DNA from: an uncultured Ruminococcus sp.
GTDB taxonomy: Bacteria > Bacillota > Clostridia > Oscillospirales > Ruminococcaceae
Reading direction: 5' to 3'
Length of the DNA stretch: 45,834 nt
Assembly: GCA_947169885.1 (NCBI GenBank)
Contig: CAMVRM010000023.1
Location: 1 to 45,834, forward strand
Shown here: piece by piece, positions 32,495-39,806 of the stretch
How the letters are laid out: the number at the start of each line of letters is the position of its first letter
Numbering within the stretch: the first letter of the stretch is position 1
Position numbers and translations under genes: made by a program
Notes under the pieces: generated by a model
What the model was told of the DNA's origin: nothing
Databases searched by the model: none
The model's input: the letters and a program-made list of their open reading frames with translations, nothing else

Positions 32495-32523
32495 ATTATA
32501 CCACAATCAGCACGCAATGTCAA
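32495..32523 (-). promoter_or_regulatory. Promoter of the 49-residue gene
   Basis: Minus strand TTGACA (complement of 32518-32523), 17-bp spacer, TATAAT (complement of 32495-32500). Confidence 0.88.
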
Positions 32524-32559
32524 GCGAAAAACAGCATTTTTGCACGCCTGCCTCACATA

Positions 32560-32739
32560 TATAGCAATACAAGAAAATACCAACACAAATCTTTCGGATA
32601 AAATTCCACATTGCAGCGTTAAACTCCCTTGAAGGGCGACCGTCTGAGTAAAACTCAGACAACCAACTGCGGTCGTTTTCCTTGCACTGTGAAATTTTCT
32701 CTCGAAATCTTTATGGTGCTATTTTCTTGTATTGCTATA
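32560..32739 (+). mobile_element. MITE-like element, family 1, copy 2 (variant)
   Basis: 180 bp with the same ends (tatagcaatacaagaaaata, tattttcttgtattgctata) and flanks as copy 1. Its centre is different: it carries a GTCTGAGT-aaa-ACTCAGAC hairpin in place of the GCAGTGCGACAGCACGGCTGC block. It has truncated the minus-strand radC gene, supplying that gene's last codons and stop. Confidence 0.85.
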
Positions 32740-33030
32740 AATATACCCCATGACTGCACCGTAAAGTCTCAGCAAACTTGCAGTCTCTGTACCTATACCT
32801 GCGATCCTTATAAGTTCACGCCTTTCAGCTCTCAGTATTTCCCAAATACAGCCGAAATGTTTCAGCAGACGGTGCGCAGTTTCATTCGTGTTTGAGCGTT
32901 TTATCGTTCGGAACAACAGCATCTCGATCATCTCATGGTCTGAGAATGTTTCGATCATTCTTCCCGACATTCTGTAACGATGTCTCATTCTCCTGCGATG
33001 TCCCCTGTGCAGAGCCACTTGTTTCTTCAT
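32719..33030 (-). pseudogene. radC: Truncated RadC-like protein (N-terminal domain only)
   Basis: 103 residues. It matches the N-terminal helix-hairpin-helix part of RadC/UPF0758 proteins: FSDHEMIEMLLFRTIKRSNT and LIRIAGIGTETASLLRLY. The C-terminal JAB/MPN metalloprotease-like domain (about 110 residues) is missing. The frame runs into the family 1 element at 32739 and ends there as YSNTRK plus stop. No downstream remainder of radC is seen beyond the element. It is probably non-functional, though the short protein could still be made. Confidence 0.8.
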
Positions 33031-33093
33031 ATATTAAGCCGATGTTTTCTCCCTCCTAAAAATTGTTAAAAAATAAAATTAAATTTTGTACTA

Positions 33094-33122
33094 TTGACAA
33101 ATGAGGTAAAATATGCTATAAT
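33094..33122 (+). promoter_or_regulatory. Promoter of tRNA-Ala
   Basis: TTGACA (33094-33099), 17-bp spacer, TATAAT (33117-33122). Confidence 0.88.
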
Positions 33123-33133
33123 CGAAAAGTAAT

Positions 33134-33206
33134 GGGGCATTAGCGCAGTTGGTAGCGCACAACACTGGCAGTGTTGGGGTCAGGGGTTCAAGTCCCCTAT
33201 GCTCCA
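33134..33206 (+). tRNA. tRNA-Ala (GGC anticodon)
   Basis: Acceptor GGGGCAT/ATGCTCC with a G-U pair. Anticodon stem CAACA/TGTTG with loop CTGGCAG gives anticodon GGC. T arm GGGGTTCAAGTCCCC. Discriminator A; CCA is not encoded. Confidence 0.94.
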
Positions 33207-33211
33207 CTTTT

Positions 33212-33243
33212 CAGCACCTTGCTTATCGGCAGGGTGTTTTTTT
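33212..33243 (+). terminator. Terminator of tRNA-Ala
   Basis: CACCTTGC and GCAGGGTG form a stem with one T-G pair, followed by a run of T. Confidence 0.8.
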
Positions 33244-33289
33244 GTGTATTATGCCGATGCTTTGCCTGTCAAACACGTCTTATTTTTGG

Positions 33290-33318
33290 TTGACACGCTG
33301 AGAAAAATATGTTATAAT
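33290..33318 (+). promoter_or_regulatory. Promoter of hpt-permease operon
   Basis: TTGACA (33290-33295), 17-bp spacer, TATAAT (33313-33318). Confidence 0.88.
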
Positions 33319-33378
33319 ATACATAATTTACATTTAATATGCAGAAGTTTGCAGAAAAATTTTTATGAGGTGAAAAAT

Positions 33379-33927
33379 ATGCTTATCACTGACAAAACCG
33401 AATTCGACAAACACATCACACGCACTCTTATCTCCGAGGAAGAACTCAGGGCAAAGATCAAAGAAGCAGGCGAGATGCTCAGCCGTGAATACGAGGGCAA
33501 ACCACTCCTGCTCGTGAGCATTCTCAAAGGCGCATTTATCTTCCTTGCTGACCTTTCCCGTGAGATCACTATCCCCTGCGAGATCGACTTCATGTCCGCC
33601 AAAAGCTACTTCGAGGGAACAAGTTCATCGGGAAACGTTGAGATAACCATGGACTTAAAGCACGACATCAAAAAATATCATGTGCTGATAGTTGAGGACA
33701 TAATCGACACGGGCAGAACGCTCGCTGAGATCATCAAAATGCTCAAAGTCCGTGAGCCGCTGTCGCTGAAAGTCCTCACACTTCTCGACAAACCCGAAAG
33801 ACGTGTGGTCGACCTTAAAGCTGACTGGTCGCTGTTCACTATACCCGATAATTTTGTCATCGGCTATGGTCTTGACTGCGGCGAATATTACAGAAATCTT
33901 CCCATCATTGCAGAATACAGCGAGTAA
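33379..33927 (+). CDS. hpt: Hypoxanthine phosphoribosyltransferase
   Basis: 182 residues. It salvages hypoxanthine and guanine with PRPP to give IMP and GMP. The PRPP-binding loop is VLIVEDIIDTGRTL, and LLVSILKGAFIFLADLSR and PDNFVIGYGLDCGEYYRNLP are typical. The start is ATG 33379 with AGGTG 6 bp upstream; the frame is open further upstream but without a site or homology. A purine permease gene starts 12 bp after its stop, so import and salvage are coupled. Confidence 0.96.
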   Translation: MLITDKTEFDKHITRTLISEEELRAKIKEAGEMLSREYEGKPLLLVSILKGAFIFLADLSREITIPCEIDFMSAKSYFEGTSSSGNVEITMDLKHDIKKYHVLIVEDIIDTGRTLAEIIKMLKVREPLSLKVLTLLDKPERRVVDLKADWSLFTIPDNFVIGYGLDCGEYYRNLPIIAEYSE

Positions 33928-33939
33928 GGAGGGATCTTT

Positions 33940-35301
33940 ATGCTCGAAAAGCTCTTTAAGCTGAAAGAACACAACACTGACGTTCGCACCGAAGTAATGG
34001 CAGGTCTTACCACGTTCATGACAATGGCGTATATCCTTGCCATAAACCCGAACGTGCTGGGTGCGGCAGGCATGGACAGCACCGCCGTTCTGCTTGCGAC
34101 CTGCATCGCCTCATTCATCGGAACTGCCTGCATGGCGCTCCTTGCGAACCTTCCCTTTGCACTTTCGGCAGGAATGGGTCTGAACGCCTATCTTTCCTAC
34201 ACCGTAGTGCTGGGCATGGGCTACACATGGCAGACAGCGCTCCTTGCGGTATTTGCCGAGGGAGTCATCTTCATTATCCTGTCTCTCACAAAAGTCCGTG
34301 AAGCTATCTTCGACTGCATACCGATGTCGCTGAAAAAAGCCGTGTCGGTGGGCATAGGACTGTTCATCGCATTCATAGGCTTGCAGAACTCAAACCTCTG
34401 CGTCAGCTCCGCCACGCTGGTCTCTCTCATCAACTTCCGTGAGAATTTCCACACAACAGGCATATGCGCACTTTTGTCGTTCATAGGACTGCTTCTCATG
34501 ATAATTCTTTATATAAGGAAAGTCCCCGGCTCTATCCTTATCGGAATTTTCGCAACATGGATATTAGGCATAATCTGCCAGCTTACGGGGATATATCACA
34601 TCGACCCTGAAGCAGAGTGCTACTCACTCATACCCTCGTTCGAGATGACCGATTTTTCAAAGCTCGGCGAAACTTTCGGGCAGTGCTTCAACGTTGACCT
34701 GAAAAACCTCGGCATAATGAACTTTGTCATGGTGGTGTTCTCGTTCCTGTTCGTCGACCTGTTCGACACCATGGGAACGCTCATCGGAGTTTCCTCAAAA
34801 GCCGATATGCTCGACGAAAACGGCAAACTCGAAGGCATAAAACCTGCGCTCCTCTCAGATGCGATAGCTACCTCAGCAGGCGCAGTTCTCGGCACGTCCA
34901 CCGTTTCGACCTTTGTTGAGTCGGCGGCAGGTGTCGGAGCAGGCGGCAGAACGGGACTGACAGCCCTGACAACAAGTGTGCTGTTTCTGGCTTCGATGTT
35001 CCTAGCACCGATCTTCATCGCTATCCCTGCATTTGCGACAGCACCTGCATTGATACTGGTAGGATTCCTGATGTTCAGTTCTATCCCTCAGATCAAATTC
35101 ACCGAGGACAGCTTCACTCAGGCGATACCTGCTTATCTCTGCATACTCTCAATGCCGCTGTTTTACAGCATAAGCGAGGGCATCTCGATAGGCGTTATCT
35201 CTTATGTAGTGATAAATCTCGCCTGTGGAAACGCCAAAAAGATAAATCCGCTCATGTATGTTCTTGCAGTACTTTTCGTGCTGAAATACATATTCCTGTA
35301 A
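33940..35301 (+). CDS. NCS2 family purine permease (hypoxanthine/guanine/adenine, AzgA/PbuG type)
   Basis: 453 residues with about 12-14 membrane segments. MAGLTTFMTMAYILAINPNVLGAAGMD, GMGLNAYLSYTVVLGMGYTWQTAL and LFDTMGTLIGVSSKADM are hallmarks of the AzgA-like branch of nucleobase:cation symporters. AAGGAGGG precedes the start. It is downstream of hpt in one operon; the pair imports a purine base and converts it at once to a nucleotide. A terminator follows at once. Confidence 0.95.
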   Translation: MLEKLFKLKEHNTDVRTEVMAGLTTFMTMAYILAINPNVLGAAGMDSTAVLLATCIASFIGTACMALLANLPFALSAGMGLNAYLSYTVVLGMGYTWQTALLAVFAEGVIFIILSLTKVREAIFDCIPMSLKKAVSVGIGLFIAFIGLQNSNLCVSSATLVSLINFRENFHTTGICALLSFIGLLLMIILYIRKVPGSILIGIFATWILGIICQLTGIYHIDPEAECYSLIPSFEMTDFSKLGETFGQCFNVDLKNLGIMNFVMVVFSFLFVDLFDTMGTLIGVSSKADMLDENGKLEGIKPALLSDAIATSAGAVLGTSTVSTFVESAAGVGAGGRTGLTALTTSVLFLASMFLAPIFIAIPAFATAPALILVGFLMFSSIPQIKFTEDSFTQAIPAYLCILSMPLFYSISEGISIGVISYVVINLACGNAKKINPLMYVLAVLFVLKYIFL

Positions 35302-35307
35302 AACTCA

Positions 35308-35338
35308 CAGCCCTGCATTTTCCGCAGGGCTTTTTTTC
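35308..35338 (+). terminator. Terminator of hpt-permease operon
   Basis: AGCCCTGC and GCAGGGCT form a perfect 8-bp stem followed by T7. Confidence 0.93.
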
Positions 35339-35356
35339 GCCCACGGACTTAGAAAC

Positions 35357-35593
35357 CTACTTAACATCATAAGCATCTTTGTCGGGATAGATCGCACTTA
35401 TCTGTTCTTCGGTAAATCCCATTTCACGCATTTTAGCAATGGTCTCACGTTTAGTCTCGGCTTTGCCTTCCGCTCTGCCCTCAGCTCTGCCTTCCGCTCT
35501 TCCCTCAGCTCTGCCTTCTTCTCTTCCCTCAGCCCTGCCTTCTTCTCTCTGCTCTCTGTTATTTCTTTCTTCGTCATACTCGGTGATACACAT
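35357..35593 (-). CDS. Candidate intragenic C-terminal product of second Rpn gene
   Basis: The complement of 35601-35606 is GGAGGT, the best ribosome site in the neighbourhood, although it lies in the middle of a gene. It stands 7 bp before an in-frame ATG (35593). The 78-residue product would be MCITEYDEERNNREQREEG, the repeat region, and FTEEQISAIYPDKDAYDVK. The corresponding place in the first Rpn gene also has a ribosome site and a start reading MC. Translation here is inferred. Confidence 0.5.
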   Translation of the reverse strand: MCITEYDEERNNREQREEGRAEGREEGRAEGRAEGRAEGRAEGKAETKRETIAKMREMGFTEEQISAIYPDKDAYDVK

Positions 35594-36274
35594 ATACTTC
35601 ACCTCCGCTTTGTTCGATATAAGAAACGGTTTGATCACAGACTCATCCGACAATTCCTCTAATGCGGTATCAAGTGCCTTTTCCAGAGAACCCGTTGTCT
35701 TCTGGATCGAACGTACCCTGTCAACGAACCACGAATACTCTTTCAAAGGCTTGCAGGCATCGAGCAATGCTTTATTATGCCCGAAATTTATGTTCAGCAT
35801 CGTCACTCTGACCTCTATATCCGATTCTCCGTCAAAGGAGTCGGACAACCGCAGTATAGTCCTGTCTCCCTGTTCTTTCATGCCGTTATAAAAGCATATA
35901 CATCTCGGAGTAGGTGCTTTTTGCTGCTTTGAACTATATCGGCGATAGTTCGGGTTATTTTCGATATAACTGCTGTATACCATACCGGCGTATAAAAAGA
36001 ACCTCATCGGCATATTCGGGTTGAGCGTGGACTGCTGTTCATAAAAATTTATCTTGTTGTCGATAAGAAACGACACATCATTTTTCATGCTCATATAGAT
36101 AGCATTTTCAATGGTGTTGAGTTCGATCGCATCGGCATCTGTATAGTTCGAGCCGTTTACCGCATTGTAAAGGCTCAGCGTCCATTCCTTGTTCTGCGGA
36201 TTGCCGAAAATGAACTTGAACAGCCTGTCACGATATTCACGATTCGAGCCTGTTACAACAGTCAAATCTGTCAC
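35357..36274 (-). CDS. Rpn family PD-(D/E)XK nuclease with hypervariable EGRAEG repeats
   Basis: About 302-305 residues. FKFIFGNPQNKEWTLSLYNA, then NDVSFLIDNKINFYEQQST and NPNMPMRFFLYAGMVY, are typical of clostridial Rpn/PDDEXK transposase-like proteins; Asp and the E-Q-Q form the likely nuclease core. Residues about 240-270 are tandem GRAE/GREE/GKAE units encoded by 12-bp DNA repeats (about 35460-35556), expected to change length by slippage. The start is GTG 36274 or, by ribosome-site spacing (AGGAG 9 bp upstream), TTG 36265. Inside the gene, GGAGGTG lies 7 bp before an in-frame ATG at 35593, suggesting a separate C-terminal product. A consensus promoter lies upstream. Confidence 0.87.
   Translation of the reverse strand: MTDLTVVTGSNREYRDRLFKFIFGNPQNKEWTLSLYNAVNGSNYTDADAIELNTIENAIYMSMKNDVSFLIDNKINFYEQQSTLNPNMPMRFFLYAGMVYSSYIENNPNYRRYSSKQQKAPTPRCICFYNGMKEQGDRTILRLSDSFDGESDIEVRVTMLNINFGHNKALLDACKPLKEYSWFVDRVRSIQKTTGSLEKALDTALEELSDESVIKPFLISNKAEVKYMCITEYDEERNNREQREEGRAEGREEGRAEGRAEGRAEGRAEGKAETKRETIAKMREMGFTEEQISAIYPDKDAYDVK
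35460..35556. repeat. 12-bp tandem repeats inside Rpn gene
   Basis: Units such as gctctgccttcc/gctctgccctca repeat about seven to eight times in frame and encode the GRAE/GREE motif. Being a multiple of three, length changes keep the frame. Confidence 0.85.
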
Positions 36275-36291
36275 GCTCCTTTCTATACATT

Positions 36292-36320
36292 ATTATAACA
36301 TTTTATAACTATTTTGTCAA
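36292..36320 (-). promoter_or_regulatory. Promoter of second Rpn gene
   Basis: Minus strand TTGACA (complement of 36315-36320), 17-bp spacer, TATAAT (complement of 36292-36297). Confidence 0.88.
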
Positions 36321-36344
36321 CACTTTGCGGTCAAAAAAATATTT

Positions 36345-36505
36345 TATAGCAATACAAGAAAATAGCAGCATAAAGATTTCGAGAGAAAATTTCACAGTGC
36401 AAGGAAAACGACCGCAGCCGTGCTGTCGCACTGCAAGGGAGTTTGACGCTGCAATGTGGAATTTTATCCGAAAGATTTGTATTGTTATTTTCTTGGATTG
36501 CTATA
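36345..36505 (-). mobile_element. MITE-like element, family 1, copy 3
   Basis: 161 bp, nearly identical to copy 1 but inverted. It lies between the divergent promoters of the Rpn gene and the GH43 gene and fills most of that intergenic region. Confidence 0.88.
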
Positions 36506-36560
36506 AGCACATCTTCCGACAACACAAACGTAAATTTTTTTGTTTGTCCTGAGTTATCTA

Positions 36561-36589
36561 TTGCAGTTTCATATTTTTGATGATATAAT
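36561..36589 (+). promoter_or_regulatory. Promoter of GH43 gene
   Basis: TTGCAG (36561-36566), 17-bp spacer, TATAAT (36584-36589) with TG one base before the -10. Confidence 0.7.
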
Positions 36590-36620
36590 AATAAAAAAAA
36601 CTTTTTGGAGGACGATCTTT

Positions 36621-38099
36621 ATGCGATACAAAAACCCCGTTATATCGGGCTTTTACCCTGACCCCAGCGTATGCTTTGCAAATGGGAAATATTACCTTGT
36701 GTGCAGTTCATTTCAGTATTTCCCCGGAGTGCCCCTGTTTGAAAGCACCGACCTTGTGAACTGGACTCAGATAGGTCACGTTCTGACACGCCCCGAACAG
36801 GTCATGCTGGACAAGATAAACAGTTCGGGCGGCGTGTTCGCACCGACTATACGCTATCACGAGGGGCGCTTCTACATGGTGACGACCAACGACACCACAC
36901 ATGAAAATTTTTATGTTTACACCGATGATATTCACGGACAGTGGAGCGACCCCGTGACTGTCGCTCAGGGCGGCATAGACCCCTCTCTGCTGTTTTATGA
37001 CGGAAAGTGCTTCTTCATAAGCAACGGCTCGGACGACTTCGGCGACAGCGGCGTTGTTCAGTGCGAGATAGACATTTCCACAGGCAGAAAGCTGACCGAA
37101 AGCAAGTGCATCTGGCACGGCTCGGGGGGACGCTATCTCGAAAGCCCCCATATGTACCGAATCGGAGAATTTTTCTACCTCATGGCGGCTGAGGGCGGCA
37201 CGGAATACGGTCACATGGTAACGCTCGCACGCTCGAAGAACGTGTGGGGTCCTTTCGACAGCTGTCCCCACAACCCCGTGCTTACCAACCGAAATAAAGC
37301 GCCGTTTGTCATTCAGGGCATCGGTCACGGCGACCTTGTGCAGGACGCTCACGGCGGCTGGCATATCCTTACTCTCGGGTTCAGGCAGATACATATGTGG
37401 CAGACTTTCCACCACTTGGGGCGTGAAGTGTTCCTGACACCTGTACAGTTCGGCGGTGACGGCTGGTTCACGGCAGGGCTTGACGGCACGACCGACTTTG
37501 AGTACGATATGGAGGGTGAATTTGAACAGAAGCCGCTGAAAAAATACACATTCGCTTCCACCGAATGGGACATCGACTGGGCGTATCTCAGAAAACCCGA
37601 TCTCGGCAATTATGAACTTGACAAAAGCAGTGCCGTTCTCCACGGAACAGGCGTAACGCTTTTCGACACAGATTCGCCGACCTTCATTGCGCTCCGTCAG
37701 CGTGAGTTTAAGTTCGAGCTGTCGGTCAAGGTGCGGATAAGCGGCGGCGGCATCGGCGGCGTTACAGTCTACCACACCGAAAGCGAACACTATGACCTGT
37801 ATCTCAGCCAACTGTCCGACCACTGCGAGGCAGAACTGCGGCTGAATATCGGCGGTATCTCTGAAACGAAAAAACTGCGCATAGGCGGCAGGAGCGCACG
37901 CCTTATCATAAAGGCGGACGAGTTCGGATATGAGTTTTTCGTGGAGAACGAGAGCCGCACCGAACGCCTTGGCTTCGGTCAGACGAAGTTCCTATCCAGC
38001 GAAGTCTGCGGCGGCTTTACAGGTGTCATGCTGGGACTTTTCGCCGTTGGGAACAACACGGCAGAATTTACCGACTTCTCACTAAAATACAACTCATGA
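36621..38099 (+). CDS. Glycoside hydrolase family 43 (beta-xylosidase type)
   Basis: 492 residues. An N-terminal five-bladed propeller carries the GH43 catalytic residues: base Asp14 (GFYPDPSVC), pKa modulator Asp120 (GGIDPSLLF) and acid Glu174 (RYLESPHMYR). The C-terminal ~190 residues form the concanavalin-like sandwich found in beta-xylosidases of this group (FIALRQREFKFELSVKV, YHTESEHYDLYLS). It has no signal peptide, so it cuts imported xylo-oligosaccharides, probably releasing xylose or arabinose. GGAGG lies about 9 bp before the ATG. It is a single-gene unit. Confidence 0.93.
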   Translation: MRYKNPVISGFYPDPSVCFANGKYYLVCSSFQYFPGVPLFESTDLVNWTQIGHVLTRPEQVMLDKINSSGGVFAPTIRYHEGRFYMVTTNDTTHENFYVYTDDIHGQWSDPVTVAQGGIDPSLLFYDGKCFFISNGSDDFGDSGVVQCEIDISTGRKLTESKCIWHGSGGRYLESPHMYRIGEFFYLMAAEGGTEYGHMVTLARSKNVWGPFDSCPHNPVLTNRNKAPFVIQGIGHGDLVQDAHGGWHILTLGFRQIHMWQTFHHLGREVFLTPVQFGGDGWFTAGLDGTTDFEYDMEGEFEQKPLKKYTFASTEWDIDWAYLRKPDLGNYELDKSSAVLHGTGVTLFDTDSPTFIALRQREFKFELSVKVRISGGGIGGVTVYHTESEHYDLYLSQLSDHCEAELRLNIGGISETKKLRIGGRSARLIIKADEFGYEFFVENESRTERLGFGQTKFLSSEVCGGFTGVMLGLFAVGNNTAEFTDFSLKYNS

Positions 38100-38120
38100 T
38101 CCCGAATTAGTCTACATATA

Positions 38121-38224
38121 ACTATAAATGAGCGATTTTGTTAAAATATACAAATGAAGCGGCACATCAAAAGCAGTCCAAAGGTTCACTTTGGTGCAAA
38201 TTGTCAAATCTGCTCATTTATAAT
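38121..38224 (-). mobile_element. MITE-like element, family 2, copy 3
   Basis: 104 bp inverted relative to copies 1 and 2, with ends actataaatgagc and tgctcatttataa. It contains the block aaaagcagtccaaaggttca. It lies between the GH43 gene and the large dispersed repeat. Confidence 0.85.
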
Positions 38225-38284
38225 AATGTCCTGTTCGGACATTTGGGTTATGGTCATGCGACCATTGGGTTCTTTTTCGGAAGA

Positions 38285-38670
38285 CGCTTGCGCTGTTCCG
38301 AAAAATAAAAATCGGCATTTTGGTGCTTCTATCCTAGTGAGTAGTGTACCTTAATGCCGATTGCTTTTGTTAGTTTGTTTTGGAATGCCGATTTTTGATG
38401 TAGCTTTACGTTTGAGCGCTTTATCTTTATTTTGTTTTGACTGTTCTTTCTATCGCCCCATAGGGGCGAATGAGGACTTTGCCCTCAAACTCCCACCAAA
38501 GGGGAAACCCTTTTGAAAAAGGGTTATCCCCTCTGGACTTCCTTTCCTAAAACTTTTGATCCTCTGGCGAACCCTTTTCATTTGTTTTGAACTAATGTGC
38601 GGTTTAACGTCAGTTCTTTCTTCTCTCTTATTTCTTATCTCTTATCTCTTCTTTCTTATTTCTTATTTAA
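38285..38670 (+). repeat. Large structured dispersed repeat, copy B
   Basis: Nearly 400 bp, shared with 45478-45834 (reverse complement) and partly with 1-122. Internal stem-loops are conserved: AATCGGCATT...AATGCCGATT (38310-38364 region), TCGCCCC-ata-GGGGCGA, and AACCCTTTT-ga-AAAAGGGTT. It ends in a heptamer tract (ttatttc/ttatctc). I see no protein in it. The left boundary is uncertain. With the family 2 element it fills the 680 bp between GH43 and dnaD. Confidence 0.8.
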
Positions 38671-38686
38671 GTTTACACTCAGGCTA

Positions 38687-38715
38687 TTGAAATTAAAAAT
38701 GTTGTGTGGTATAAT
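38687..38715 (+). promoter_or_regulatory. Promoter of dnaD-dnaC operon
   Basis: TTGAAA (38687-38692), 17-bp spacer, TATAAT (38710-38715). Confidence 0.78.
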
Positions 38716-38777
38716 CATAATAAGACTTAATGTGAAAAATGTAAAAAAATGTAATCTTTATAAAGGAAAGAGATATT

Positions 38778-39803
38778 ATGAAATATAAACTCGGGATAAA
38801 GCCGTTCGGACGTGTCTTTACTGTGCCATGCGCCGCCGAAAATTATCTGAAACTTGCCGACCCTGTTTTCTGCAAGGTGCTTATGGCGATGCTCTGCGCC
38901 GATACCGATATTGCAGACACCGATCTGCTCGCCGAAAAATGCGGAGTTTCGCCCTCGCAGGCTGAGGACGCTGTTATCTTCTGGAGCTCCAACGGTGTTG
39001 TTTCAGCCGTCCCCGAAAACGGCGAACCGACAGCCGCTGTTTCTGCCGCCGCTGTCGGGACTGCTCCTGCCGCACCGAAGGCTCAGCCCGTTGTGCTGAC
39101 AGAAGCTGTCGACCCCATGAAAAACACCGCCGCCGCACGCTCAACTATACGCTACACCCCGAAAGAACTTGCCGCAAAAGCTAAGGAGAACACCGAGATA
39201 GCAACGCTTTTTGAAGAAGTTCAGAAGATATTCGGCAGACCGATAAACAGCACCGAGACCGCAGGCTTTGTCAATCTTTATGAGTATTACGGTTATTCGG
39301 TCGCAACTATACTTATGATCGCAAGTTTTGCGCACGAAATGGGCAAGGACAGGATCGCTTATATCGAAGCTGTTGCCAAAGACTGGTACAGCAAGGGCAT
39401 AGTTGACTATCCCGATGTTGAAGCCGAGATAATCAGACAGACCGAGATAAACAAGGCTGACGAAAAACTCAAACGAAGACTCGGCATCGAGGGCGCTCTT
39501 ACAAAAAAACAGCTTGAATACTTTGAACAGTGGCGTGAATGGGGCTTTGACATCGACACGATAGACCTTGCCGCCCAGCGCTGCCGTGAACATAAAAACG
39601 GTTTCCGTATCAGCTATACGAACGGCATACTCAAAAACTGGCAGAACGCAGGACTGCTGACCGTTGATGCAGTTATCAGCAGTGAGGAAAAATATGCCGA
39701 GGAACACAAAAACGATCAGAACAGCAGCAGTTCCTATGACATTGACGGCTGGAACGATCTGGCACTTACTTTTGACCCGACTATGCTCAGACAGGAGGAT
39801 TAA
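38778..39803 (+). CDS. dnaD: DnaD-domain primosome protein
   Basis: 341 residues. The N-terminal ~75 residues resemble a winged-helix region. An Ala/Pro-rich linker follows (about 80-110), then two DnaD-like C-terminal domains (VNLYEYYGYSVATILMIASFAHEM and LEYFEQWREWGFDIDTIDLAAQRC). DnaD-type proteins remodel DNA at origins and restart sites and help load the replicative helicase with DnaB/DnaI in Firmicutes. The next gene is the helicase-loader ATPase, 3 bp away, whose AGGAGG lies in the end of this gene. Confidence 0.9.
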   Translation: MKYKLGIKPFGRVFTVPCAAENYLKLADPVFCKVLMAMLCADTDIADTDLLAEKCGVSPSQAEDAVIFWSSNGVVSAVPENGEPTAAVSAAAVGTAPAAPKAQPVVLTEAVDPMKNTAAARSTIRYTPKELAAKAKENTEIATLFEEVQKIFGRPINSTETAGFVNLYEYYGYSVATILMIASFAHEMGKDRIAYIEAVAKDWYSKGIVDYPDVEAEIIRQTEINKADEKLKRRLGIEGALTKKQLEYFEQWREWGFDIDTIDLAAQRCREHKNGFRISYTNGILKNWQNAGLLTVDAVISSEEKYAEEHKNDQNSSSSYDIDGWNDLALTFDPTMLRQED

Positions 39804-39806
39804 CAT

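Noticed and set aside
35460-35556. CRISPR-like short tandem repeats
   Set aside because: Repeats are contiguous 12-bp units within a reading frame with no spacers; they encode the EGRAEG motif.
36325-36552. Open frames inside the family 1 elements (also 8841-9026 and 32387-32632)
   Set aside because: They are translations of the element in either orientation, lack ribosome sites, and appear wherever a copy lies.
38154-38354. Open frame spanning the family 2 element and the large repeat
   Set aside because: It crosses two unrelated repeat units and has no ribosome site or homologous frame in the other copies.
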